Source: Planctomycetota bacterium (GTDB lineage Bacteria; Planctomycetota; Planctomycetia; Gemmatales; Gemmataceae). From it: a DNA stretch of 38,019 nucleotides. Under the pieces are notes generated by a model. It was not told the DNA's origin and did no database searches. It saw only the letters and a list, made by a program, of their open reading frames with translations. Where the stretch lies: the NCBI GenBank assembly GCA_016872605.1, contig VGZI01000038.1, positions 1 through 38,019 on the forward strand, read 5' to 3'. Below, one piece after another: positions 24,241 through 32,244 of this stretch (position 1 is the first letter of the stretch; each line of letters begins with the position of its first letter). The translations under genes were made by a program, and so were the position numbers.

Positions 24241-24948
24241 CTATTCCAACAAATCACGCTCGGTCCGTTCGAACAGCGCCAGCGCGTCGGCGGGCGTTTC
24301 CGTGGAGCGAAGTTCATCCAGGAATCCGATCCTCAGCATCATGCGCGACAGGCGCGCCAGGACGCGCAAGTGCGTGCGCGAATCGCGGCAACTGACGAGA
24401 AAGAACAAATCCGTCAGTCCGCCATCCGGCGCCCCGAAGGGAATGCCGCCGGCCGTACGAGCGAACACGATGATCGAATCGGCCTGTGCTTTTTCGGAAA
24501 GCGGTCGATGCGGGTGCGGGATGGCCACGCCGGACTCCAACGCCGTCGTGCCCAGCTCTTCGCGATGCTTGACCGCGACGAGCAAAGCGTCGGCGTCGTA
24601 GACTTGCCATGACTGCTCCGCCAGCTTGACGAGCTCGCGCAGCACCGACGCTTTTGTCGACGCACGTAGCGGGATCGCTGTCGTGCCTTCGGAGAGCATG
24701 GAGCAAACAAGCGGTTCCGTCGCCAGACACGTCGCCGTCCCTCGGCGCTCGAGCGCGGTCAGCTCCTCCTCGGTATAGGCGTGCATCTGGGTTTCGATCC
24801 AATGATTGATCTCGGAGGAGGTGAAGCGCCATTCGCCGCCGACTTTCTTGCCGGGCAAATAGCCACGGTTGGCCAGCTTGCTCACCTCGCGAACATCGCG
24901 ATGCAAGTACGCCGCCAACTGCTCCAGGTCCATGACTTCGTTATCCAC
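24241..24948 (-). CDS. HTH (excisionase-type) fused to PTS EIIA domain
   Basis: A 235-residue fusion. Residues 7-55 form a MerR/excisionase-type winged helix (LEQLAAYLHRDVREVSKLANRGYLPGKKVGGEWRF pattern, commonly called HTH_17). Residues about 80-230 are a PTS fructose/mannitol/nitrogen-type EIIA domain, with the phosphorylatable histidine H145 in ALESGVAIPHPH. PtsN-like EIIA domains act mainly in regulation. No EI, HPr or EIIB/C gene lies nearby, so it is probably a sensor or regulator. The start is GTG at 24948 (AGAGG about 6 nt upstream); ATG at 24933 is an alternative that loses five residues. Confidence 0.9.
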   Translation of the reverse strand: MDNEVMDLEQLAAYLHRDVREVSKLANRGYLPGKKVGGEWRFTSSEINHWIETQMHAYTEEELTALERRGTATCLATEPLVCSMLSEGTTAIPLRASTKASVLRELVKLAEQSWQVYDADALLVAVKHREELGTTALESGVAIPHPHRPLSEKAQADSIIVFARTAGGIPFGAPDGGLTDLFFLVSCRDSRTHLRVLARLSRMMLRIGFLDELRSTETPADALALFERTERDLLE

Positions 24949-24966
24949 TGGCGCCTCTCGTCGTTC

Positions 24967-25028
24967 GGATCGTAGGCCTCACGCTCCGCGTGAGCAATGC
25001 CTCACGCGGAGCATGTGGTCTACGATCC
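24967..25028. repeat. 62-bp imperfect palindrome (28-bp arms)
   Basis: The arms 24967-24994 and 25001-25028 match at 25 of 28 positions with a 6-nt loop; the outer ends GGATCGTAG and CTACGATCC pair and the inner ends GCTCCGCGTGAG and CTCACGCGGAGC pair perfectly. It lies in the divergent gap between the EIIA fusion and the JAMM protease genes. Confidence 0.85.
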
Positions 25029-25054
25029 AGTTCGCTGCAGGAATCAACAGAGTC

Positions 25055-25154
25055 TATCCGGGAAGGCCCGTGGGGCACCTTTTCAACGTGCCACGTACCG
25101 TGTTTTCCGGGTTCTGGCACGTTAAAACCGTGCCCCACGTAGCTTGCCGGATAG
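25055..25154. repeat. 100-bp imperfect palindrome (GTGGGGCAC type)
   Basis: CGTGGGGCACCTTTTCAACG-TGCCA (25069-25093) faces TGGCACGTTAAAACCG-TGCCCCACG (25115-25139), and the flanks TATCCGG and CCGGATA also pair. It is unrelated in sequence to the neighbouring palindrome. Both sit upstream of the JAMM gene, so its promoter must lie within or after them. Confidence 0.8.
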
Positions 25155-25240
25155 CCTCTCAGTACACCGAGTACAATCAATACTGTCGGCCCGTGGGAAA
25201 CTGCACAAGACATCCCAATCGGGGAATTTTTTATTGTCGG

Positions 25241-25684
25241 ATGGAGACCCTACCGTTGTCAAGATCAGAACATCTTCTCCTGCCTCTCCCATTTTTCGAG
25301 GCCATGATACGCCATGCACAGGCGGAATTGCCCAACGAATGCTGCGGCTTATTGGCCGGAGTGCGCGACCAAGATGCCTGGCGCGTGTTCGCCATTCATC
25401 CGTTGGTGAACGAACTGGAGAGCGCGACCGTGTACCATTCCGAACCGCGCAGCATGTTTGAGGCGAGCAAAGCGATGCGGGAAGCGGGTCACGAAATCCT
25501 TGCGGTCTACCATTCCCACCCTACCAGCGAGCCGATTCCGAGCCGAACCGACCTGGCCCGGCAGTACATTCCGGGCCTGATGCAGGTCATCATCGGATTG
25601 CACGGCCCGACACCGACGGTCCGTGCCTGGTGGTTGGAAGAGACCACCTTCGCGGAAGCCGCGTGGACGATCGTCGAGTTGTAA
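25241..25684 (+). CDS. JAMM/MPN+ metalloprotease (M67 family)
   Basis: A 147-residue single-domain protein with a complete JAMM zinc motif: E33 in NECCGLLAG, then H91-S-H93-P-x(6)-S101-x-x-D104. Bacterial members remove ubiquitin-like or sulfur-carrier extensions, or act in small-protein conjugation-like pathways. No ThiF/MoeB or sulfur-carrier gene is adjacent here. The ATG at 25241 is chosen because the fold starts a few residues later; the open frame extends upstream to 24869, but that part runs through the palindromic repeats. A clear ribosome binding site was not seen, so the start is uncertain by a few codons. Confidence 0.88.
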   Translation: METLPLSRSEHLLLPLPFFEAMIRHAQAELPNECCGLLAGVRDQDAWRVFAIHPLVNELESATVYHSEPRSMFEASKAMREAGHEILAVYHSHPTSEPIPSRTDLARQYIPGLMQVIIGLHGPTPTVRAWWLEETTFAEAAWTIVEL

Positions 25685-25791
25685 ATCTCGCATTGCCCGG
25701 TGTTTCGCCAGTTTGATACTATGCACGATCAAGTAGCCGCTTGTGCGCGAAGCCGCCGGCGGCAGATCGTCGGGGTTCATGGAGGAACCGC

Positions 25792-28700
25792 ATGCGTGTC
25801 GTTCTCATGTCGGCCAATGCGCCGAGGCACAATGCCGTCGGCAATCAAGTCGCCGAGAAGGTGCGTTTCTTCCAGGACCGGGGCGCTCGGGTACGGCTCT
25901 TGGTGAATGACGCCACGAACCTGCATGCCGAGCTAAATGGCGTGTGCCATCAAGTTTCGAAAGTCGAGAGCGACGGTCCGATCTGGGACGAGTTGCGCCA
26001 GGCCGATCTGATCGTCGCGGTCTATGCTCAGACCTACGAACTCTTGCAATATCTTCCGCGGCTGGCCGGCACGGGGCCCCGCATTGTTTTTGACTACCTC
26101 GGTGTCACGCCGGCGAAGCTCTGGCATACGCCGCACAAGGAATCGCTGATCCAGAGCGCCCGTGATCGCGCCTTCGTGTGGTGTGCCGATCACGCCCTGA
26201 CCACGAGCTTCGCCAATCGAACGGAACTGCTCGACGCGACCGGCTTTCCCAACGTTTCGACCACGACGTTGCCGCTCGTCGTCGACACCCGACGATTTCA
26301 TCCGGGCCCGCATGATCCATTCTTGCACCAACGACTCGGCATCGAGGGCCGAATTCTCCTTTTCGTCGGTCGATTGGCTGGCAACAAACGCGTCTCCGTC
26401 TTGATCGAGGCCCTCGCGCGTCTCGACGACACGAACACACACGCGGTCATTGTCGGCGATTTGGCCGATGTCTACGCGCACGAGGCGGAACGCTGTCGTA
26501 CCTTGGCCCGTCAGCTGGGCGTGGCCGATCGCGTTCACTTCGTCGGTCAGCTCAGCGCCGACGAATTGCCAAGAGCGTATCGCAGCGCGAATGTACTCGT
26601 CGTGCCGTCCTTGCATGAAGGCTTTTGCGTGCCCGTGATCGAAGCGATGGCGAGCGGCTTGCCCGTGGTGGCCGCCCGCAGCACGGCCCTGCCCGAGACG
26701 ATCGGCGACGCGGGGCTGACTTTCACGGCGGACGATTTCGACGACCTGGTCTGTCAACTTCGCCGCGTACTTTCCTCGCAATTTGCGCCGACGGTTCAGC
26801 AGAATCCACGGCGTATCGCAATCGTTAGCTTTCGCTTCGGCAGCGACATCGTCGGCGGAGCGGAAACGTCGGTGCGCACAATGGCGACGCGGTTGCAACA
26901 GGCTGGGCATCATGTCGAGGTTTTCACAACATGCACAACGTCCGAGAGCAACTGGCAAAACGACGTGCCCACCGGGAGCGTAAGGCTCGATGGCTTGACG
27001 GTGCACCGCTTTCCGATCGACGCGCACGATTCCGCATCACATGGCGCCATCGTCCGCCAGATCATCGATGCCGACGGCCGAGTCTCGCCGGATGTCGAAC
27101 GGCGTTATCTTGAGCACAGCATTCATTCGACAGCGCTCATTAACACGTTGCGGCAGCGACGAGGCGAGTTTGACTCCATCATCGCCGGGCCATACCTCTT
27201 CGGCCTGACTGCCGACATAGTCCGCGAGTTCGGCGCGAAGGCGCTGGTCGTGCCCTGTTTTCACGATGAGGCGATCGGACGCTTGGCAGTTTGGCCGACA
27301 CTCTACAGTTACGCGGGCGGCGTCCTTTATCACAGCCCCGAAGAACAAAGCTTCGCTCAGACGCAGCTCGGCGTCAATCATCCCAACGCAACAACGGTCG
27401 GCACGGTGCTAGATGTGCTGCCACGCGAGATCGTTAACCCGTGCCCAGCAAACCCGTATGTCGTGTATTGCGGACGTTACTCCGCGCAAAAGAACTTGCC
27501 GCTCTTGCTGGAGTGGATGGAACGCTATCAGGCTGAGAAACCTGACCGAATCGATGTGGTGTTGATGGGGCGCGGCGAAGTGCCGTTGCCGAGCGCAAGT
27601 TGGCTGCGCGATCTCGGGCGTGTCGATGACGCGCAGAAGCGTGCCGTGCTCGCGGGAGCCGAGGCGCTAGTCCAGTTGTCGCACCAAGAATCGCTGTCGC
27701 TGGTCACGCTGGAGGCCTGGGCCGAAGGGACGCCGGTTATCGTGCACTGCGACTGTGCCGTCCTGGTGGGCCAGGTCGAGCGATCAGGCGGAGGCGTTGC
27801 CGTCGCGGACTACGAGGCGTTCGCCGCCGCCTTGGATGACCTGTGCCAGAACCGTGATGCCTGGCGTCAACGGGGGGCGTCAGGGCGAGCGTATGTGCAC
27901 GCGGGCTATGGTTCCGCTGACGACTATGTCAATCGTCTGGTTGACGCGATCGACCAGGTGCGCTTGCCAATTCACGAGCAAATGCGAAGGCACGGTTTGC
28001 TGCGGGCCGAGGCGTTGTCTCGGCCGAACTGGCAGCGGCGATTCGCCGAATTCATTGAGCAGATTCTGACGCAGCCGGCGCGCGTCTACCGCGAACAACT
28101 AATCGTCGAGCCGTTACGGGATAACTGCAACGCCGTACCCGACGGCGGAACGATGCTGCTCCCGGTTCGATTTTCGAACGGCGGCACGCACACCGCGGCG
28201 CCGGACGGTCCCGGACGAACGATCGTGCGCTGTGCCATCGAGACGAACGATGGGGTGGCTTTTTGGGATGGCGAACTCCCGTTGCCGGCGTTTCTGGTTC
28301 CAGGTCAGAGGCAAGTCGCCGCTTTGCCGATCGCGATTCCCGATGTGCCGGGCCACTACCGAATCCAGTTGAGGCTTGAATCACTCGGTCGGGCAAAGCG
28401 AATGCCTCCGAATTCTGGGATTGTCACACTGACCGTCGGCGGCACGCAGGATAGTCTTCCGGCATCGTGCGCCTCGGCGTTCCTCGACACGGTGCAAGAA
28501 ACGCTGCCCAAAGTACATGATTTGCAGAACCTGCCCGATGATTATGTCGATGTCTCGGAAGGCTTTTTCGCCCCCGCCAAGCGCTGGATCAAACGAACTC
28601 TGCTTAACAACTTTAAGAACGCCTATGTCGACGTGTTGGCGCGACAACAGTCGCAAGTCAACCAGCATGTCGTCTTGATGATTCAGCAACTGGCTGAATG

Positions 28701-28818
28701 TTGTGCCATGCTCGATCACGCAATCTCTGGATTGCATCACCGGCTCGACGGGATCGAGGCAAAAATGAAAGATACCATCGTTGCGCTCGGCGAGACGTCG
28801 GCGGGCCGAGCGGTGTAA
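25792..28818 (+). CDS. Two-domain GT4 glycosyltransferase with C-terminal beta and coiled-coil regions
   Basis: A 1008-residue cytoplasmic protein with two GT-B glycosyltransferase units of family 4. Unit 1 (about 1-345) has EGFCVPVIEAMASGLPVV (E-x7-E motif) after ILLFVGRLAGNKR. Unit 2 (about 350-725) has FGSDIVGGAETSVRTMA at its start, VVYCGRYSAQKNLP and QESLSLVTLEAWAEGTPVIV. A beta-rich domain (about 770-890) with VPGHYRIQLRLES resembles the sugar-binding Wzt C-terminal type. The end has QQSQVNQHVVLMIQQLAEC and HHRLDGIEAKM, a likely coiled coil. The ATG at 25792 has GGAGGA about 6 nt upstream, which decides it over an upstream in-frame ORF start at 25741. It precedes a sugar epimerase by 46 bp; a role in surface polysaccharide assembly is inferred. 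Confidence 0.9.
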   Translation: MRVVLMSANAPRHNAVGNQVAEKVRFFQDRGARVRLLVNDATNLHAELNGVCHQVSKVESDGPIWDELRQADLIVAVYAQTYELLQYLPRLAGTGPRIVFDYLGVTPAKLWHTPHKESLIQSARDRAFVWCADHALTTSFANRTELLDATGFPNVSTTTLPLVVDTRRFHPGPHDPFLHQRLGIEGRILLFVGRLAGNKRVSVLIEALARLDDTNTHAVIVGDLADVYAHEAERCRTLARQLGVADRVHFVGQLSADELPRAYRSANVLVVPSLHEGFCVPVIEAMASGLPVVAARSTALPETIGDAGLTFTADDFDDLVCQLRRVLSSQFAPTVQQNPRRIAIVSFRFGSDIVGGAETSVRTMATRLQQAGHHVEVFTTCTTSESNWQNDVPTGSVRLDGLTVHRFPIDAHDSASHGAIVRQIIDADGRVSPDVERRYLEHSIHSTALINTLRQRRGEFDSIIAGPYLFGLTADIVREFGAKALVVPCFHDEAIGRLAVWPTLYSYAGGVLYHSPEEQSFAQTQLGVNHPNATTVGTVLDVLPREIVNPCPANPYVVYCGRYSAQKNLPLLLEWMERYQAEKPDRIDVVLMGRGEVPLPSASWLRDLGRVDDAQKRAVLAGAEALVQLSHQESLSLVTLEAWAEGTPVIVHCDCAVLVGQVERSGGGVAVADYEAFAAALDDLCQNRDAWRQRGASGRAYVHAGYGSADDYVNRLVDAIDQVRLPIHEQMRRHGLLRAEALSRPNWQRRFAEFIEQILTQPARVYREQLIVEPLRDNCNAVPDGGTMLLPVRFSNGGTHTAAPDGPGRTIVRCAIETNDGVAFWDGELPLPAFLVPGQRQVAALPIAIPDVPGHYRIQLRLESLGRAKRMPPNSGIVTLTVGGTQDSLPASCASAFLDTVQETLPKVHDLQNLPDDYVDVSEGFFAPAKRWIKRTLLNNFKNAYVDVLARQQSQVNQHVVLMIQQLAECCAMLDHAISGLHHRLDGIEAKMKDTIVALGETSAGRAV

Positions 28819-28864
28819 TGTCGAGCGCTGAGCCGCAAGCGGTAAACGATCGGAGACTTCACGG

Positions 28865-29806
28865 ATGAAATGCCTGGTTACGGGATCGGCAGGATTCATC
28901 GGCTCGCACCTTTGCGAACGTCTGGTGCGCGACGGGCACTCCGTTGTCGGCATCGATGCGTTTATTCCTTATTACCCGCGCGCTATCAAGGAAGCCAATC
29001 TCGCGGGGTTGCGCGCCGACAGAACTTACACGCATCACACGCTCGATCTCCGCGCCGACACGCTCGACGCCGCGCTGGACGGCGTCGACGTGGTGTTTCA
29101 TCTGGCGGCGATGGCGGGGCTGGTCAAGAGCTGGACCGATTTCGATCTATACCAGAGCTGCAATCTCACGGCCACACAAAGGCTCCTCGAAGCTGTAAAA
29201 AAAACGCCGAGCGTGCGACGGCTGATCTATGCGTCGACGTCTTCGGTCTATGGCCGCTACAGCACCGGCGACGAGACGATGCCGACGCGCCCGATTTCGC
29301 CCTACGGCGTAACGAAGTTGGCCGCGGAGAATCTGTGCCGATCGTATGACGAGTTCAGCGTTCCGGTCGTCGTACTACGCTACTTCTCGGTCTACGGACC
29401 TCGGCAACGGCCCGACATGGGCTACTATCGCTTCATCGGCGCCTTGCTCGACGGGCAACCGATCAGCGTTTTCGGCGACGGACAGCAGATGCGAGGAAAC
29501 ACCTATATTGACGATTGCATCGACGCCACCGTGCTCGCCCTGCAGGCGCCCCTCGGCGAAACCTACAACCTCGGCGGCGGCGAGACAGCTTCCGTTTGGG
29601 ACATACTGCATAAACTTGAAAGAATCATCGACCGACGCGCCGTCGTCCGACGTGAGCCGAGCCGTCCCGGCGATCAACGCTCCACCGTTGCCGACACGTC
29701 GAAATTGCAGCGTCACCTCGGCTGGCAGCCCAAAACATCGCTCGACGAGGGCCTGGCGCAACAAGTCGCCTGGCAGCGCCAACTCGTTCAGCGCCAGGCG
29801 GCCTGA
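28865..29806 (+). CDS. NAD-dependent sugar-nucleotide epimerase/dehydratase
   Basis: A 313-residue extended short-chain dehydrogenase of the UDP-glucose/UDP-glucuronate 4-epimerase type. The Rossmann motif is GSAGFIGS (G7, G10, G13), the catalytic pair is Y147-x-x-x-K151 in SPYGVTKLAAE, and STSSVYG supplies the active-site serine. RYFSVYGPRQRPDMG and GNTYIDDCIDA are typical of nucleotide-sugar epimerases. It follows the dual glycosyltransferase in the same direction and probably supplies its sugar donor. The exact nucleotide sugar is not determined. It converges with the Nif3-like gene, 5 bp between stops. Confidence 0.92.
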   Translation: MKCLVTGSAGFIGSHLCERLVRDGHSVVGIDAFIPYYPRAIKEANLAGLRADRTYTHHTLDLRADTLDAALDGVDVVFHLAAMAGLVKSWTDFDLYQSCNLTATQRLLEAVKKTPSVRRLIYASTSSVYGRYSTGDETMPTRPISPYGVTKLAAENLCRSYDEFSVPVVVLRYFSVYGPRQRPDMGYYRFIGALLDGQPISVFGDGQQMRGNTYIDDCIDATVLALQAPLGETYNLGGGETASVWDILHKLERIIDRRAVVRREPSRPGDQRSTVADTSKLQRHLGWQPKTSLDEGLAQQVAWQRQLVQRQAA

Positions 29807-29811
29807 GCTTC

Positions 29812-30915
29812 TTACAACGTCGCGAGCGGATCGCTCTCGCGTCGGCTCGCCCAGATTTGCAGATCGGGAAACTGGGTCTGAAGACGTTCGGCCAGCACCT
29901 CCAAACCGACGCGTTCGCTGGCGTAATGGCCGGCGAGAACCATGGCGATTTGCTGGGCGTGAGCAGCGAGGCAATCGTGAAAGCGTGCTTCCCCTGTTAA
30001 GAACACATCAGCCTGCTGTGCCTTGGCATCCGTGAGAAACTCCCCGGCCGCGCCGCACGCGATGGCCACACGTTGCACTGCCTTGCCCTCCGAGCCAACG
30101 ATTTGCACCGTCGACGCCTTCAGGATTTGTTTGACGCGCTCGGCGAACTGGCCCAACGGCAATGGCGCCGACAGGCTGCCGATGCGCCCCTCGCCAACTT
30201 TCGCTCGCTCGGGGCGTAGGGGATACACGTCGTACGCCGGCTCCTCATACGAATGAGCCGAGCGCATGGCCGACACGACGCGATCGACGAGGGCGTCGGG
30301 ACAGAGCACTTCGAGCCGACACTCGGCGACTTCTTCACGCCGGCCTTTTTCGCCGATGGTCGGGTTGCTCCCTTCGCCGCCGTAGAATGTGCCGAGCCCC
30401 GAAAGGCGAAAACTGCATTCGCGATACTGACCGATATGCCCTGCCCCGGCCATGAACATGGCATCGCTGACCTTCGCGAGATCCTTGTCCGGCACGAAGA
30501 CGACGATCTTGCAGGAACGCTCCCCATCGAGCTGGCGCAGCGGGCTGATGCTACTTAGCTCGAGCTTCTGAGCCAGAATGTCGTTGATGCCGCCGGCGCA
30601 GTTGTCGAAGGAAGTGTGCGCGCTGTAGACGGCGATGCCGGCCTGCACCAAGTTGAGCAGCAAGCGTCCTTCCGGCGTCGCCGTGGTCAGCTTCTTGGTG
30701 GAACGAAACAGCACAGGATGATGGCTGACGATGAGCTGAACCTGTGCCTCGACCGCCTCGGCGACCGATTCGGGAGTCACCGTCAGGCAGGTCATGACGC
30801 GCTTCACCGGACCGAGCGGGTCGCCGAGCAACAGACCAACGTTGTCCCACGCGGCCGCCAATGAGAGCGGTGCGATGGATTGCAGCACCGTGATGAGATC
30901 GTTGATCGTATGCAT
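29812..30915 (-). CDS. Nif3-like dinuclear metal centre protein
   Basis: A 367-residue member of the Nif3/YbgI/YqfO family, whose hexameric toroid carries a two-metal site; the biochemical role is debated. Metal ligands: H65-H66 in IVSHHPVLF, H100 and D104 in SAHTSFDN, and the C-terminal LTGEARFHDCLAAHAQ and GHYASE. At this length it includes the PII/CutA-like insert of the YqfO type (about residues 130-235, ending with YEEPAYDVYPL). The ATG at 30915 is preferred to an in-frame start at 30954 because family N-termini start at the M-x-T-I-x-D-L pattern. Confidence 0.9.
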   Translation of the reverse strand: MHTINDLITVLQSIAPLSLAAAWDNVGLLLGDPLGPVKRVMTCLTVTPESVAEAVEAQVQLIVSHHPVLFRSTKKLTTATPEGRLLLNLVQAGIAVYSAHTSFDNCAGGINDILAQKLELSSISPLRQLDGERSCKIVVFVPDKDLAKVSDAMFMAGAGHIGQYRECSFRLSGLGTFYGGEGSNPTIGEKGRREEVAECRLEVLCPDALVDRVVSAMRSAHSYEEPAYDVYPLRPERAKVGEGRIGSLSAPLPLGQFAERVKQILKASTVQIVGSEGKAVQRVAIACGAAGEFLTDAKAQQADVFLTGEARFHDCLAAHAQQIAMVLAGHYASERVGLEVLAERLQTQFPDLQIWASRRESDPLATL

Positions 30916-30975
30916 GTTAGTCAATGCGGCGAATCGTTGCAGAACCGATCGCACACGATATCGCGATTCGTGTGT

Positions 30976-31200
30976 TCATTCGCGCCGTGCCGGCACGCAT
31001 ATGAGAAGCATGATCACGATCGTCACAACCAGCGCGATCGTGTAACTGACGGCAATCGTCGAGCCGTCCGGTTTTCGCAACGTGTCGGCCGGCTTGGCTG
31101 CTTCCGCGGCGGGTGGTGGTTGCTGCGGCTGTCCGGTCGCCGGTCCATTCAGGCTGAACGCCAGGCAAACGGTCGCCAGCAAGATACGCAGACTCGTCAT
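30976..31200 (-). CDS. Small membrane protein with signal peptide
   Basis: A 74-residue protein: N-terminal signal or membrane segment (MTSLRILLATVCLAFSLNG), a short Pro/Ala-rich linker (QPQQPPPAAEAAKPAD) and a C-terminal helix (IAVSYTIALVVTIVIMLLICVP) ending in ARRE. The layout suggests an exported N-terminus with the C-terminal helix anchoring it. No family was recognised. It lies between the GT2 and Nif3-like genes on the same strand. A codon pattern typical of coding DNA and the clear hydrophobic organisation support it; the ribosome binding site is weak. Confidence 0.65.
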   Translation of the reverse strand: MTSLRILLATVCLAFSLNGPATGQPQQPPPAAEAAKPADTLRKPDGSTIAVSYTIALVVTIVIMLLICVPARRE

Positions 31201-31287
31201 GTTGTTTCCAGCCGTTTCGCCACGCCCTTTTTTCGCCCAGGATGGTCACGGCGACATTCCCATCATAGCGAACATGCGTCACAGCGA

Positions 31288-31347
31288 AAGAGCCTCGCAT
31301 GAAGTAAGCTGCGAACGCTCTCGCCGCTTACTTCGTGCGCGGCTCTT
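31288..31347. repeat. 60-bp imperfect palindrome after the GT2 gene
   Basis: The arms 31288-31314 and 31321-31347 match at 24 of 27 positions around a 6-nt loop; GAAGTAAGC and GCTTACTTC pair perfectly. It starts 13 bp after the stop of the GT2 gene, a position suited to transcript end processing. The sequence is unrelated to the 29-bp family. Confidence 0.8.
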
Positions 31348-31359
31348 CGTTACCACACG

Positions 31360-32202
31360 CTAATCCGCCAGCCAGAAGCGGATGATGCAGTACATTGCCT
31401 GGAATGCGTCCTTCAGGCCGATCTTCTTGCCTTCTTCATAGGTTCGGCCCGAGTAACTGATCGGAATCTCGTAGATACGCAGTTTCTTCCTGGCGATCTT
31501 GGCGGTGAACTCCGGCTCGAAGCCGAAGCGATCGGACTTGAGCGTGATGCCGTCGAGCACCTCGCGCCGAAAGACCTTGTAGCATGTCTCCATGTCGGTC
31601 AGGTTGAGGTTCGTGAAGATGTTCGACGCCGTCGTCAGAATCCAGTTGGCAACTGAGTGCCAGTAGTACAAAACGCGATGGGTGTCGCCGATAAAGCGGG
31701 AGCCATAGACGACGTCGGCCTTGCCTTCAAGGATCGGCTGAACAAGCTTGGGATATTCGGCCGGATCGTACTCGAGGTCGGCATCCTGCACGATGATTAC
31801 GTCGCCGGTGGCATGCTGGAAGCCGGTGCGCAGCGCAGCGCCTTTGCCCTGGTTCTTCTCCTGGTAGATCACGCGGCAGCCTTCAGCTTCGAGTTCCTTG
31901 AGTATGTCACGCGTGCCATCCGTCGAACAATCGTCGACGAGGATGATTTCTTTTGGGATCGGCACGGCCTGAACGCGCGAGACGAGTTCGCGCACCCATT
32001 GCTTTTCGTTGTAGACGGGGATCACCACAGAGAGCTTGAAGTTCTCCGGGATCGGATAGATGCCGAGCTGCCTGCACGCTTGTTCGCCCAAAAGCTGGCG
32101 CAGCAGCATTTCGCGCTTCTCCGGAAACGCTGCCATCTGCTGCACGAGATTCTCGACGGTTTGATCGTCGAGCTTGGGATTCAGTTTGAGGATAGCGGTC
32201 AT
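31360..32202 (-). CDS. Family 2 glycosyltransferase (dolichyl-phosphate mannosyltransferase-like)
   Basis: A 280-residue GT-A enzyme. After about 55 helical residues come [63 protein letters not shown] (with the DxD-type metal site) and YGSRFIGD. These match GT2 enzymes that move a sugar to a polyprenyl phosphate; no C-terminal membrane helices are present. It probably forms lipid-linked sugars used by the adjacent membrane glycosyltransferase candidate at 32245-34017, 42 bp upstream. The extra N-terminal helical domain is often seen in planctomycete homologues. Confidence 0.92.
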   Translation of the reverse strand: MTAILKLNPKLDDQTVENLVQQMAAFPEKREMLLRQLLGEQACRQLGIYPIPENFKLSVVIPVYNEKQWVRELVSRVQAVPIPKEIILVDDCSTDGTRDILKELEAEGCRVIYQEKNQGKGAALRTGFQHATGDVIIVQDADLEYDPAEYPKLVQPILEGKADVVYGSRFIGDTHRVLYYWHSVANWILTTASNIFTNLNLTDMETCYKVFRREVLDGITLKSDRFGFEPEFTAKIARKKLRIYEIPISYSGRTYEEGKKIGLKDAFQAMYCIIRFWLAD

Positions 32203-32244
32203 TCGTAGGGTCCTTCCGAAAACGGTTTTGATAGTCGCTGTCGC

